This document shows, piece after piece, positions 1 to 8,868 of a stretch of DNA of 64,000 nt. The stretch covers positions 744,001 through 808,000 of the forward strand of contig NZ_SNUR01000001.1 of assembly GCF_012027595.1 (NCBI RefSeq), given 5' to 3'. Positions within the stretch are counted from its first letter, which is position 1. Each line of letters starts with the position of its first letter. The position numbers and the translations under genes were made by a program. Origin of the DNA: Thermococcus sp. Bubb.Bath. GTDB taxonomy: Archaea > Methanobacteriota_B > Thermococci > Thermococcales > Thermococcaceae. The notes beneath the pieces are model-generated. The model did no database searches. It was not told the DNA's origin and saw nothing but the letters and a program-made list of their open reading frames with translations.

Positions 1-570
1 GGCGTCCTGGTAGGGGGTATCCTTGGCGAGGTAGTCAACCGCCTGGTGGAGCATCAGGATCCCCTTCCTGCCCTTGAAGAGCGCCTTGAGGACATTTACG
101 GCTCCATCGTTCCTTATGAGCTGCCAGCGCGTGTGGTGCCTCAGCCCGTGTATCTCAAGGTCTCCAACCTGGCCCCAGACGAGGTAACGGTTTTCGGACA
201 GCTTCTTGCTCCTGATGAACTCTCCTTTACCCGGCTCCTTTCTCAGGCCAACGGTGTGGAGGAGCCCAAGGTGTTCGAGCAGGTCGAAGACGGAGGTTTC
301 CCTAATGGTCTTGTCGTGGTTGCCCTCTATCGCGAAGACGGGGATGCCCCTCTTCTTCGGGAGCTCCAGAACCTCTATCGCGTCACGTATCGTCTTCGGC
401 GAGGGTCTGCTCACGTGAAAGAGGTCTCCGGCGATGAGTATGAAGTCAACCCTCTCCTTTACCGCCCTCTCAATCGCCTCACGGAAGACTTTGAGGTAGT
501 CGTAATACCTGAAGGGCTGGTTGAACTGCTCCCTGCCAAGGTGAACATCGGCTATATGGGCGAACTTCAT
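1..570 (-). CDS. mre11: DNA double-strand break repair nuclease Mre11 (N-terminal 190 aa; runs off window)
   Basis: Mn-dependent exo/endonuclease that with Rad50, HerA and NurA resects DNA ends. The frame reads from ATG at 570 to the window edge without a stop. It shows the calcineurin-like phosphoesterase motifs in order: DVHLG near residue 8, GDLFH near residue 50 and GNHD near residue 84. The start has an AGGTG site 5 nt upstream and lies 9 nt after the herA stop, so the two are one operon. In Thermococcales rad50 and nurA usually follow, which would be to the left of this window. The missing C-terminus is an edge effect, not damage. Confidence 0.95.
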   Translation of the reverse strand, partial: MKFAHIADVHLGREQFNQPFRYYDYLKVFREAIERAVKERVDFILIAGDLFHVSRPSPKTIRDAIEVLELPKKRGIPVFAIEGNHDKTIRETSVFDLLEHLGLLHTVGLRKEPGKGEFIRSKKLSENRYLVWGQVGDLEIHGLRHHTRWQLIRNDGAVNVLKALFKGRKGILMLHQAVDYLAKDTPYQDA

Positions 571-579
571 AGAGACACC

Positions 580-2247
580 TCACAGCGGGAGCTCCGCTAT
601 GGCCTCCTCCTCTGTTACATCTTCCTCGTCCTCTCTCCCCTCGAGCCATTCTCCGACGATGTCGATATCCCCGCCGCCGTAGTGACCGTTCATGTCCTTC
701 TCGAAGCTGTATATCTTCACCATCGCTGGAATCGTTATCGCGTAGCCGACTATGACCGCTTCGCCCACGCCGAGTGAGGCAATGTCGCCCAGCAGATCCT
801 CGCTTATCTGCTCGCTCGCCTGCTGCACGTAGCGCTGGTCGTTGGGCTCAACCAGTTTGAGGATTATCTTTGTGTTCGTCTGGCTCAGTATGTCGTCGTC
901 GAGCTTCTTCGGCCTCTGGGAGACTATACCAAGGCCAACGCCGAACTTCCTTCCCTCGCGCGCTATCTTGCCGAGCCAGAGCGTCGCCGGGTTCTTCTCT
1001 CCGCGCGGCGCAAATATGTGGGCCTCCTCAACTATAACCAGAACCGGCCTTGTGAGGGTGGGATACCCCTCGGCGACTTCCCTGACGAGGTTTCTGTCGT
1101 TGGTCCTCACTCCCTTCACGTAGTCTATCCTGTTCTTGAGGATTCCCCTGAGAACGAAGCTCGCCAAGGTTATCATCTGCTCCTCTTCCATGCCACTCAG
1201 GTCGATCACGTTCACCATTCCAGGCCTTATCTCGCCGAGAACGTCGATCGGGCTTATGAACTCGCCGAAGTTGGCCCTAAGCTCGCTCAGGTAGTCCTTC
1301 AGCCTTATCAGAGAGTCGAGATCCTTTGCCTGTATCTTCCTCGGCACTTCTACACCTTTCTCGTCGTAATAATAAATCACCTTCTCGTCGGTGTTCTCGT
1401 AAACGCGTATCCACTCCTCTATCTTGTCCTCCATGGCGTGGATGAACTCCATTCCCCCGATGACCTTACCGTTCCTCCTCATCTCCTCTCTGACCGTCCG
1501 GTAAACCAGTCCAAGGAAACGTCTCTGCAGGCTGGCGTTCTCCGCTATCCCGAGGAGCGCCGCGAACTCGCTCAGCCTTATCCTTCCCGGGTCGATGGTG
1601 GCCTTTATCGGGTTCACGCGCGCCCCAGGCCAGCTGAGCCTCTGGTACTCACCGTGCGGGTCGAGAAGGACGACCGTCGCGTTGACGTTGCTCACCATCT
1701 CCTTCGAGAGAACTGCTATTGTGTTGGACTTTCCGGCGCCAGTAACTGCCAGAACCGCGAAGTGCCTCGAAACCAGCCTGTTGGCGTCGAGCTTTACCTC
1801 GATGTCCTTCCTCGCTATGAGCCTGCCAAGCCTTATGTGCCCGTTGGAGAAAATTCTCGCCAGATCCTCGTCCCTCGCGAGGTAGACCTTTTCTCCAGGT
1901 TTTATCGGGACGCGATTGGGGGCCGGCTTCGGCAGAAACTCGCCGTCGTGCCTCCTCAGCACACCGAGAACCTTGGCAGTAGCCAGTATCTCCTCGCTCT
2001 TGTCGAGAACTCCCTTGGAGAACACGTTAACGGTCTTCTCAACGTAGTCGTAGCTTCCCCTTCCGGCGTCCATGAGCCAGTTTACGTTTCTTATCGACTT
2101 CAGAAGCGCCAGAACCTCGTCTCCGTCCCTGTTTTTGACTATCAGGAACTCCCCAAAGCGCGGGAGCTCGTTCCTCGGGTTCACTATGAACGTGAAGTGG
2201 TCGGTGCTGGATTCACCGAACACGATTCCAACGGCGTCTGCCTCCAT
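580..2247 (-). CDS. herA: Bipolar DNA helicase/translocase HerA
   Basis: Hexameric FtsK/HerA-type ATPase that drives DNA through the NurA nuclease during end resection. 555 aa. An N-terminal HAS-barrel comes first, then Walker A (TGAGKSNT) near residue 180, Walker B (VLVIVEEAH) near residue 410, and a C-terminal region with the conserved SQRPKKL segment. I chose ATG 2247 because GGTGG lies just upstream; a 12-residue longer frame begins without a good site. First gene of the herA-mre11 operon and divergent from the DHPS-like gene, so a bidirectional promoter region lies between 2248 and 2338. Confidence 0.96.
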   Translation of the reverse strand: MEADAVGIVFGESSTDHFTFIVNPRNELPRFGEFLIVKNRDGDEVLALLKSIRNVNWLMDAGRGSYDYVEKTVNVFSKGVLDKSEEILATAKVLGVLRRHDGEFLPKPAPNRVPIKPGEKVYLARDEDLARIFSNGHIRLGRLIARKDIEVKLDANRLVSRHFAVLAVTGAGKSNTIAVLSKEMVSNVNATVVLLDPHGEYQRLSWPGARVNPIKATIDPGRIRLSEFAALLGIAENASLQRRFLGLVYRTVREEMRRNGKVIGGMEFIHAMEDKIEEWIRVYENTDEKVIYYYDEKGVEVPRKIQAKDLDSLIRLKDYLSELRANFGEFISPIDVLGEIRPGMVNVIDLSGMEEEQMITLASFVLRGILKNRIDYVKGVRTNDRNLVREVAEGYPTLTRPVLVIVEEAHIFAPRGEKNPATLWLGKIAREGRKFGVGLGIVSQRPKKLDDDILSQTNTKIILKLVEPNDQRYVQQASEQISEDLLGDIASLGVGEAVIVGYAITIPAMVKIYSFEKDMNGHYGGGDIDIVGEWLEGREDEEDVTEEEAIAELPL

Positions 2248-2338
2248 ATTACCACCTTTAGTTGATTTCCCCTGGTGGAACAAAAACCTTTCGCCTCAAA
2301 CCGCAACCCCTAAAAGCCGTTCCCCCAAACCTTCGTCC

Positions 2339-3895
2339 ATGGAGAACCCCAGAAGAATTCTCCTCGTAACCGGCAGGCTCGCCGAACCCCTCGTGAGGAA
2401 GTACGGTGAGGGCTGCGACGTCCTTGTAACCCCCGTTAGCGTTGCGGCTTTTCTCACCCCAGAGCTAATCGTGAGATACCTGGAGAAAGCTGGAGTAAAA
2501 AGCGAGGATTATGACCTCATTCTGATTCCTGGCCTTGTTAGGGGCTCTGCTCAACTCATTGAGGACGAGCTTGATATTCCTGCCTTCAAAGGCCCGAGGA
2601 ACGCGATGGATTTACCACAGGTCTTGAAGGCCCTTGGGGAGGGCTTCAAGCTCAGCAGGGAAGTTCCAGCGGACGACCTATTCTCCTTCGATGCGCTCAA
2701 GAGGGTGGAGGACATCAGGAACAGGACGAGGAACAGGAACTACATTGAGGAAGCCCTGAAGAAGCCCTGGAACGTCCTCATTGGGGACCTTCCAGCGGGA
2801 AGGGACTTCCCGGCTAGGATTCTGGGTGAGGTCGTGGACGCTCCCAAGCTCGGCGTTGAGAAGACTGTGGAGAAAGCTCTCTACTACCTTCATGAAGGTG
2901 CCGACATAATCGATATCGGTATGGTCGCCGGCGAGACCAACCTCGGTTTTATCGAGGAGATTCCCGAAATCCGCGAGCGGATTGGGGAAGCTGGTTTCGA
3001 CGTCCCAATCAGCTTCGACTCGCTAAACACGTCCGAAATCGAGAGGGCACTTGACTATGCCGACCTCTTTTTGAGTGTGGATGAGAGCAACCTTAATGCC
3101 CTCGTAACGGAAAAACCTGTCGTTTTGATACCAACAAACCAGCGAGAGGGCTACTTCCCCACTAAGCCTGCCAAAAGGGTCGAGTTCCTTGGAAGACTGA
3201 AAGAGAAAGCCCTCGACCTCGGATACAGGAGGGTAATCCCCGACCTTATTCTCGAACACGTGCCCCACTTAGCGCGCTCAGTAACGGCCTTCCAGCTCTA
3301 CCGCGAGAGAAACCCGGATGACGTGCTTTTGGCAGGAGTCGGGAACGTGGTCGAGCTTTACGACGCCGACAGCGCCGGGATGAACGCCCTCCTCGCGGGA
3401 ATTGCGAAGGAACTCTCCATAAACCTCCTCCTCACAACCGAGGTCAGCGCTAAGGCTAAAGGCTCAGTGAGAGAACTTAGAAGAGCCATAGACATGAACC
3501 TCTTTGACCTGCCCAAGGATCTTGGTTTTGGCCTGCTAATCCTCAAGGAGAAGAGGGAGACAGAGTGGCGCTTCGAACCAGCCGGAGAGGTTGTTAAGGC
3601 GCGAGAAAGGCCCGTCGAGCTTGAGCCGGTCTACTTCCGCATCTGGCTGGAAGGCGGGAGGATATGGGTAAATGTCCACAGGAGCACTGAAACGGTTCTC
3701 ACGATAGTCGGCGATGAGCCTAACGCGATAATCGACACGATTCTTGAGCGCTTCGAGATAAGTCCAAGGCACGCCTTTTACCTAGGCCGGGAGCTTGAGA
3801 GGGCTTATACGGCTCTAAAGCTGAGGAGGAGCTACACCCAGGAGGTCCAGCTTTTCGGGGAGTTCTACATGGACACCAAAACGGAGAAAGTATGA
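2339..3895 (+). CDS. Dihydropteroate synthase-like protein (archaeal TIGR00284-type)
   Basis: 518 aa. The middle (about residues 145-390) resembles the pterin-binding TIM barrel of dihydropteroate synthase, with ADIIDIGMVAGETN and a following FDSLN segment; the N-terminal 130 residues are an archaea-specific domain. Family members are annotated as DHPS-related, but the reaction in Thermococcales (probably in modified-folate or other pterin metabolism) is not settled. ATG 2339 is chosen because the frame upstream of it is antisense to herA. No clear ribosome-binding site is present, so the mRNA may be leaderless. Transcribed alone. Confidence 0.85.
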   Translation: MENPRRILLVTGRLAEPLVRKYGEGCDVLVTPVSVAAFLTPELIVRYLEKAGVKSEDYDLILIPGLVRGSAQLIEDELDIPAFKGPRNAMDLPQVLKALGEGFKLSREVPADDLFSFDALKRVEDIRNRTRNRNYIEEALKKPWNVLIGDLPAGRDFPARILGEVVDAPKLGVEKTVEKALYYLHEGADIIDIGMVAGETNLGFIEEIPEIRERIGEAGFDVPISFDSLNTSEIERALDYADLFLSVDESNLNALVTEKPVVLIPTNQREGYFPTKPAKRVEFLGRLKEKALDLGYRRVIPDLILEHVPHLARSVTAFQLYRERNPDDVLLAGVGNVVELYDADSAGMNALLAGIAKELSINLLLTTEVSAKAKGSVRELRRAIDMNLFDLPKDLGFGLLILKEKRETEWRFEPAGEVVKARERPVELEPVYFRIWLEGGRIWVNVHRSTETVLTIVGDEPNAIIDTILERFEISPRHAFYLGRELERAYTALKLRRSYTQEVQLFGEFYMDTKTEKV

Positions 3896-3950
3896 CAAAC
3901 CTCACCCCGGTATCAGTCGGAAATTCGTCACTTCTACGAAAAATCGTCCG

Positions 3951-4260
3951 AAAAATCTTTAAGGGCCGGGGCCGCTCATACAGTGATGCCCAATGATAGT
4001 CAGGAGTGAGTGTTTTTGGCCTCTGTGGTAGTTCCGTGAATAGTGTGGTTAGTTCATCAATTTTAGGGCGGGATCGTTTTTGGCATAATTGAAAGGGGGG
4101 CTCGTTTTTGGCCGCTGTTGCGTTAGTGATTTGACAACTGGCCTGGTCCTGATAAATCAATCCAGTTCGGATTCAGGCATCATGCTCGTTATTCCCTCAC
4201 TTTTGGGACTTCTATCGAAGCTTAGAGGAGATTTTAAGCTTGTATCAAAGGAGGTGTTAG
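3951..4260 (+). promoter_or_regulatory. trpB2 leader region: TATA, Trp-containing mini-ORF and repeats
   Basis: About 360 nt separate the DHPS-like gene from trpB2. A TATA-like ATCTTTAAGG lies at about 3955-3964. A 12-codon ORF at 3993-4031 reads M-I-V-R-S-E-C-F-W-P-L-W with two TGG codons. A nearly identical 17-nt segment occurs at 4012-4028 and 4104-4120, and the core GTTTTTGGC occurs a third time at 4075-4083. A second TATA-like element (GATTTTAAGC) lies near 4231-4240, closer to the gene. No longer gene is visible here. Confidence 0.35.
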
Positions 4261-4261
4261 A

Positions 4262-5587
4262 ATGAAAGCCGTTCTGCCGGATTCGAAGATACCAAAGAGG
4301 TGGTACAACATACTGCCCGACCTTCCGGAGCAGCTGGCACCGCCGCTCGATCCGGAAACCGACGAGCCAATGGAGCCGGAGAAGCTCCTCAGGATTTTCG
4401 CTGGGGAGCTGGTAAAGCAGGAAATGAGCACCGAAAGGTACATCGAAATCCCGAAGAAAGTCCGTGAGCTCTACGCAAAGATAGGTCGCCCAACCCCGCT
4501 CTTCCGCGCCACAAACCTTGAGAAAGCCCTTGGTACGCCGGCGAGGATTTACTTCAAATATGAGGGGGCAACCGTAACGGGGAGCCACAAGATAAACACT
4601 GCATTGGCACAGGCCTACTATGCAAAGGAGCAGGGCGTTGAGAGACTCGTCACCGAGACGGGAGCCGGTCAGTGGGGAACCGCTTTGAGCCTTGCCGGAG
4701 CCCTTCTCGGCCTCAAGGTGAGGGTCTACATGGCGAGGGCAAGCTACCAGCAGAAGCCCTACAGGAAGACCATAATGCGCCTCTACGGGGCCGAAATCTA
4801 TCCGAGTCCAAGCGACAGGACGGAAGTTGGACGGAAGTTTCTGGCTGAGAACCCAAACCACCCAGGAGGCCTTGGAATAGCGATAAGCGAGGCTGTTGAG
4901 GACGTTCTTCGCGACGAGAAGGCTCGCTACGCCTTGGGAAGCGTTCTAAATCATGTGCTCATGCACCAGACGGTGATAGGCCTTGAAGCGATGGAACAGA
5001 TGAGGGAGTTTGAGGGGCCTGACGTAATAATCGGCTGCGTCGGCGGCGGCAGCAACTTCGCGGGTCTGACTTACCCCTTCGTAAGGGACGTCCTGAACGG
5101 AAAAGCCGACTACGAGTTCATAGCGGTCGAGCCGAGAGCGGCTCCATCAATGACGAGGGGAATTTACAAGTACGACTACGGAGATTCAGGCGGCTACACA
5201 CCTAAGATGAAGATGCACACCCTCGGCCACACCTACTACGTCCCACCAATACACGCTGGTGGTTTGCGCTACCACGGTTTAGCTCCAACGCTGAGCGTTC
5301 TGATAAACCATGGGGTAGTGAAGCCCGTAGCATATCACCAGAACGAGGTCTTCCAGGCAGCGGAGCTCTTCGCTAAAACGGAAGGGGTAATCCCGGCTCC
5401 GGAGAGCGCCCACGCAATCAAGGGAGTTATAGACCGCGCCCTAGAGGCAAAGAAAGAGGGCAGGGAGGAGGTCATCCTCTTCAACCTCAGTGGACACGGC
5501 TTCCTCGACCTCGGCGGTTATGAAGACTACCTCGATGGAAAGCTCCAGGACTACGAGCCGGACTACTTCCCGGCGCTTGAGGGGTGA
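4262..5587 (+). CDS. trpB2: Tryptophan synthase beta chain, type 2 (TrpB2)
   Basis: PLP enzyme condensing indole with serine (or O-phosphoserine) to tryptophan. 441 aa, the longer TrpB2 form. The Schiff-base lysine is K110 in [16 protein letters not shown] follows near residue 143 and the phosphate-binding glycine loop CVGGGSN near residue 260. The start has a near-consensus AAAGGAGGTG site. No trpA or other trp gene is adjacent, as expected for a stand-alone TrpB2 thought to salvage free indole. The upstream leader is unusually long (see separate entry). Confidence 0.95.
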   Translation: MKAVLPDSKIPKRWYNILPDLPEQLAPPLDPETDEPMEPEKLLRIFAGELVKQEMSTERYIEIPKKVRELYAKIGRPTPLFRATNLEKALGTPARIYFKYEGATVTGSHKINTALAQAYYAKEQGVERLVTETGAGQWGTALSLAGALLGLKVRVYMARASYQQKPYRKTIMRLYGAEIYPSPSDRTEVGRKFLAENPNHPGGLGIAISEAVEDVLRDEKARYALGSVLNHVLMHQTVIGLEAMEQMREFEGPDVIIGCVGGGSNFAGLTYPFVRDVLNGKADYEFIAVEPRAAPSMTRGIYKYDYGDSGGYTPKMKMHTLGHTYYVPPIHAGGLRYHGLAPTLSVLINHGVVKPVAYHQNEVFQAAELFAKTEGVIPAPESAHAIKGVIDRALEAKKEGREEVILFNLSGHGFLDLGGYEDYLDGKLQDYEPDYFPALEG

Positions 5588-5596
5588 AATCCAGCC

Positions 5597-5632
5597 CCCA
5601 TTTCTTTTATATTCTTTGACTTACTTGTTTCC
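5597..5632 (+). terminator. T-rich terminator after trpB2
   Basis: The 3' flank of trpB2 has a run of T-rich sequence (TTTCTTTTATATTCTTT) with no hairpin, which is the usual form of intrinsic terminator for the archaeal polymerase. It sits between convergent genes. Confidence 0.45.
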
Positions 5633-5640
5633 CCACCTAT

Positions 5641-5937
5641 TCATTGAAGGTTCTGCATCGCCGGTTTCCTGAAGAGCTCGTCCAGCTCCCGTCTCCTCGC
5701 GCTCACCTTCTCGTAGAGACTCTCAATTCTTGTGTCGCCAGAATACTTCTTCCTCAGGCTTACAAGAAGGCCCTCAAGGAAGCCCAGAACCGACACTCTG
5801 ATAAAGTCCTTGCCCCTCTTGCTCTCCAGCCCTTCGTTGAGCGCTACGAATGAGTCGAGCCTTTTGATAAGCTCTTTCTCCCCAAGCCCTTCGAGCAGCT
5901 CTCTGACTTCCTCAACCTCAGGAACATCAACGGCCAT
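5641..5937 (-). CDS. Conserved hypothetical small helical protein (98 aa)
   Basis: 98 aa, charged and predicted largely helical, with a Leu/Glu-rich N-terminal half and a basic C-terminus. No catalytic motif, signal peptide or membrane segment is visible and I cannot assign a family. GGAGGGAAGTG precedes the ATG. It starts 12 nt after the tatD stop and is therefore the second gene of that operon. It could be a partner of the TatD nuclease, but only the position suggests this. Confidence 0.75.
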   Translation of the reverse strand: MAVDVPEVEEVRELLEGLGEKELIKRLDSFVALNEGLESKRGKDFIRVSVLGFLEGLLVSLRKKYSGDTRIESLYEKVSARRRELDELFRKPAMQNLQ

Positions 5938-5949
5938 ATCACTTCCCTC

Positions 5950-6714
5950 CTAATCCTTCAATCTCAGCCTAAAGAACTCAACCGCGTTCCTCTCCGTTGT
6001 TCTCTCAACCTCTCCGAACTCCAGCCCCTTTATCTCTGCTATCCTCCTTACCGCGTACTCCACGTTCCATGGGTAGTTCTTCTCGCCCTTGTACGGGCTC
6101 ATGTACGGAGCGTCCGTCTCAACGACGATGCTTTCAAGGGGAAGCACTTCAGCGGCCTTCCTCACCTCTGGGATAAAGTCTATGCCTGTGTTTATCCCGA
6201 TGATGTGGCCGTTCTCTGTTATCTCCAGTGCCAGCTCCGCCGGCCCGCTGTAGGAGTGGAAGTAGGCTTTAACTCCAGCTTTCTGAATGGCCTCGAAAAC
6301 CTCCCTCTCGGCGTCGCGCGCATGGAGAACGACCGGCTTGTCGAGCTCGACGGCAAGATTTAGGAAGTGGTTGAAAATCTCCCGCTGATTCCTCCTTTCT
6401 TCCTCGGTTTTGGCGTAGTAGAAGTCCAGGCCTATCTCGCCAACGGCCACTATCTCGTCGGCGTGCTCCCTTATGAACTCCTCCACCCGCTTGACTTTTT
6501 CCCAGTTTCCCCTCCTCGCCTCGTTCGGCGCGTAGCCGAGTGTTGGAAAGACGAAGCCGAAGTGGGGCTTTAAAAGCTCCCAGCTCTTCCAGACGTGGAA
6601 CTTGCGGTATTCGGTTATTGAGTCCACTACGGCCTTGAGGTGCCTCCTGCTCTCCTCAGCTACCTCTCCAGCAGTGCTCTTGAACATCTCGATGTGGCAG
6701 TGGGCGTCTATCAT
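5950..6714 (-). CDS. TatD family metal-dependent hydrolase (DNase-like)
   Basis: 254 aa TIM-barrel amidohydrolase-superfamily protein; TatD enzymes act as metal-dependent exonucleases or deoxyribonucleases. The metal ligands are in order: DAHCH at the N-terminus, GEIGLD near residue 92, LHARDAE near residue 130, HSYSG near residue 153 and ETDAPY near residue 200. ATG 6714 is preferred because GAGGG precedes it; a TTG 12 nt upstream would overlap that site. First gene of a two-gene operon with the 98-aa protein. Confidence 0.9.
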   Translation of the reverse strand: MIDAHCHIEMFKSTAGEVAEESRRHLKAVVDSITEYRKFHVWKSWELLKPHFGFVFPTLGYAPNEARRGNWEKVKRVEEFIREHADEIVAVGEIGLDFYYAKTEEERRNQREIFNHFLNLAVELDKPVVLHARDAEREVFEAIQKAGVKAYFHSYSGPAELALEITENGHIIGINTGIDFIPEVRKAAEVLPLESIVVETDAPYMSPYKGEKNYPWNVEYAVRRIAEIKGLEFGEVERTTERNAVEFFRLRLKD

Positions 6715-6793
6715 GTTCTCCCTCAATATAGTGAAAAGCAGTAAGTAGAAAAGTTTTTCTGGCTTTGAACCGTAGTGCTGACTAGTGGTAAAA

Positions 6794-7759
6794 ATGGTAG
6801 CCTATTCAAAATCCGAGCTTAAAGCTTATATGAAAAAGGTTATCGATACTCTCAAATACCTCTCCCCAAAAGAGATATTGAGTTATGCCATCTTCAACGA
6901 GGCGGACGAGGTTGAATACTACCGCAAGCTCGCGGAACACGCGAGGAGGGAGAGCGTTAAGGTTCTTTTCATACAGATGGCGGACGAGAGCCAAGAGCAC
7001 CACGACAGGCTCTACAAGCTGTTCAAGGAGCTTTATCCTGATGAAGAACCCGTTAAAATAGACGCCCCGCCCGTGGAAGTGGCTCCTTTTTATCCCAAAT
7101 TTGAGACTGTCGATGACTACATCGAGGCTCTAGAGTACTGTATGCAAAGCGAACTATTTGCCAAGGAAACCTATGAAATCCTGGCCCTTAAAGCCCTAAA
7201 CGAGGAGTCAAAGGTCTTGTTCTCCCAGCTGGCCCAAATGGAGACAGACCACTACAGGCGCATTAAAAAGCTGTATGACCTTCTGGCTAGATTTAGGAAG
7301 AGGAAAATCCTCCCGGAGGAAATCGAGCCCGGCGGCTATATATTCGACGACCGCACTAAGGCGAGGTACCTCTCCCTCGACCTCATAACTAAGAACAGAA
7401 CGGGATACGTCTTCACAAGGGAGCATCCCGAGAAGGCAAAAGAATGGTTCAAACGTGAGGACGTAGAAGTAATCTGGATAACAAACGTTCCTGGAAAGGG
7501 AAGGATACCACCCAAAATGCTAGTAGATTCTGAGAGCGCTCTCTGTCAGCTCCTTGAAAACGAAAAAACCGTGGTTCTCCTTGAGAACCTTGAAGGACTT
7601 ATCGCGATATCCGGCTTCAATGAGGTATTCGAATGCATCTCCAAGCTCCGTGACATAGCTATAAGCGCTGGCTCCTACCTCATCGTCCACGCGAAGGAAG
7701 ATGCCTTGGAGGCAAAGGAATGGGAACTGTTGAAGTCGGAGCTAACCTTCATCGAGTAA
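6794..7759 (+). CDS. Ferritin-like (rubrerythrin-type) domain fused to DUF835
   Basis: 321 aa. The N-terminal 150 residues form a four-helix ferritin-like domain with paired Glu/His sites (FNEADEVEYY, DESQEHHDR, SELFAKETYE, METDHYRR), consistent with a di-iron centre used in peroxide or oxygen handling. Residues about 170-320 match the archaeal DUF835 domain, an alpha/beta fold often joined to sensory modules. ATG 6794 follows GTGGT; an in-frame GTG at 6785 is the alternative. It is convergent with UPF0248 and the two overlap by 11 nt. The fusion suggests redox sensing or signalling, by inference only. Confidence 0.85.
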   Translation: MVAYSKSELKAYMKKVIDTLKYLSPKEILSYAIFNEADEVEYYRKLAEHARRESVKVLFIQMADESQEHHDRLYKLFKELYPDEEPVKIDAPPVEVAPFYPKFETVDDYIEALEYCMQSELFAKETYEILALKALNEESKVLFSQLAQMETDHYRRIKKLYDLLARFRKRKILPEEIEPGGYIFDDRTKARYLSLDLITKNRTGYVFTREHPEKAKEWFKREDVEVIWITNVPGKGRIPPKMLVDSESALCQLLENEKTVVLLENLEGLIAISGFNEVFECISKLRDIAISAGSYLIVHAKEDALEAKEWELLKSELTFIE

Positions 7760-8012
7760 CTCCCCTCTTATCCTTTCTCGTTTCCCAGATGACCCTTCCA
7801 TCCTTTCTAACGACCTTCAGAATCCTGTGGTACGGTATCTGGGCTTCGCCCACGAAGAAGTACCCGTGGCCGAGCTCTATTAATCCCATGGGGATTTTCT
7901 TGACGCTACCGTAATCTCCCCTGTGCTCGATGAGGATGTAGTAATCCTCCTCATTCTCCCGAGGGTCGTACTTTATCTTCGCCAGCACTTCCTTGACGGA
8001 GCCATTCCTCAT
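7749..8012 (-). CDS. UPF0248 / DUF504 family protein
   Basis: 87 aa. Matches the small archaeal UPF0248 family by its VKEVLAKIKYDP start and the conserved GYFFVGEAQIPYHRI block in the middle. The function of the family is not established; a nucleic-acid role has been suggested by others. ATG 8012 is chosen because GGTGG lies upstream; it forms an ATGA overlap with the stop of the MBL hydrolase gene, so the two are translationally coupled. Confidence 0.88.
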   Translation of the reverse strand: MRNGSVKEVLAKIKYDPRENEEDYYILIEHRGDYGSVKKIPMGLIELGHGYFFVGEAQIPYHRILKVVRKDGRVIWETRKDKRGVTR

Positions 8013-8731
8013 GGGAGCCACCCCAGAACCTCAATCAGGTTCTTCTTCCAGACCTTAATAACCCCACCGTGTCCTGGAAGGCCGAAGTCAACGTCGGACT
8101 GGAGGAGCCTCTCAAGGCTCTCCCTCAGCTCCCAGCCATTGCCTGTTGGAAAGTCAGTCCTTCCAACCGTGCCCTTGAAGATTGTATCTCCCGTGAACAT
8201 GAGCTTATGCCTCCCGTCGTCGAGATACAAACAGGAGCTTCCGGCGGTGTGGCCGGGCGTGTGGAGGAGTTCAAGCTCCAGTGAGCCGACTTTTAGTTTG
8301 TCCCCCTCTTCCAGCTTGAGGTCGACGGGCTGGGGCTCGAACCTCCTCCCGTAGTGGCATGCAAGGATTACGTAGTCGTTTCCCCTCTCAAGGGCATCTG
8401 CCGTTACCCTGTGGGCGGCAAAGAGAACACTGATTCCCCTTTTCTCGAGCCAGCCCTTCAAAACCGCGTTCCCGCCAACATGGTCGAAGTGCTCGTGGGT
8501 GTTAAAGATAATGACTTTTCTCACGCCCTCTAAATAATTCTCCCGCTCCCAGATTTCTGTGTAAACATGCCAGTTCACACCCGTCCCAGTGTCGATTATG
8601 AGGGCTTCTCCCCCATCCGTGACTAAATAGATGTTGGAGTCCCACCCTATCCCGCGGAGCATGACAACGTGAGGGGGAACCTCAATTGGAACGATATCCC
8701 TCGGAAACTCCTCGGTGGAGCTTATCTTCAC
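8009..8731 (-). CDS. Metallo-beta-lactamase fold hydrolase
   Basis: 240 aa glyoxalase-II-like MBL protein. The zinc motif THEHFDHVGG lies near residue 81, followed by HTPGHTAGS near residue 150, TGDTIF near residue 173 and the late LPGHGG histidine near residue 216, so all metal ligands are present. The substrate is unknown; candidates are thioesters such as S-lactoylglutathione analogues or lactones. A GTG start at 8731 with GGGGTGG upstream is preferred; a TTG 15 nt earlier is possible. Coupled to UPF0248 downstream. Confidence 0.87.
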   Translation of the reverse strand: MKISSTEEFPRDIVPIEVPPHVVMLRGIGWDSNIYLVTDGGEALIIDTGTGVNWHVYTEIWERENYLEGVRKVIIFNTHEHFDHVGGNAVLKGWLEKRGISVLFAAHRVTADALERGNDYVILACHYGRRFEPQPVDLKLEEGDKLKVGSLELELLHTPGHTAGSSCLYLDDGRHKLMFTGDTIFKGTVGRTDFPTGNGWELRESLERLLQSDVDFGLPGHGGVIKVWKKNLIEVLGWLP

Positions 8732-8828
8732 CCTTCCACCCCCCAAGGGGCCTCAAGGGAGTACTACCCCCCATCTTCAGTCGGGAGGGGTGAATCTCTT
8801 CATCGCCCTTACCAAATTACGCAGGGAG

Positions 8829-8838
8829 GTTTATAAAC
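8829..8838 (+). promoter_or_regulatory. TATA element for the M20 peptidase gene
   Basis: GTTTATAAAC-type TATA element about 30-38 nt before the ATG at 8869. This implies a short leader containing the AGGTGA ribosome-binding site. Confidence 0.6.
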
Positions 8839-8868
8839 TCAACCGCGAAGACTAATTAGGTGAACCAA

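Noticed and set aside
1018-2265. 415-aa plus-strand frame inside herA
   Set aside because: It lies exactly antisense to the intact HerA frame, has no ribosome-binding site and no domain logic; a by-product of G+C-biased codon use.
4157-4861. 234-aa minus-strand frame across the trpB2 start
   Set aside because: Antisense to conserved TrpB2 sequence and without a start signal.
8755-8812. C/D-box sRNA on the minus strand upstream of the M20 gene
   Set aside because: A GATGA and a CTGA box can be found, but the second C'/D pair is missing and the guide spacing is wrong.
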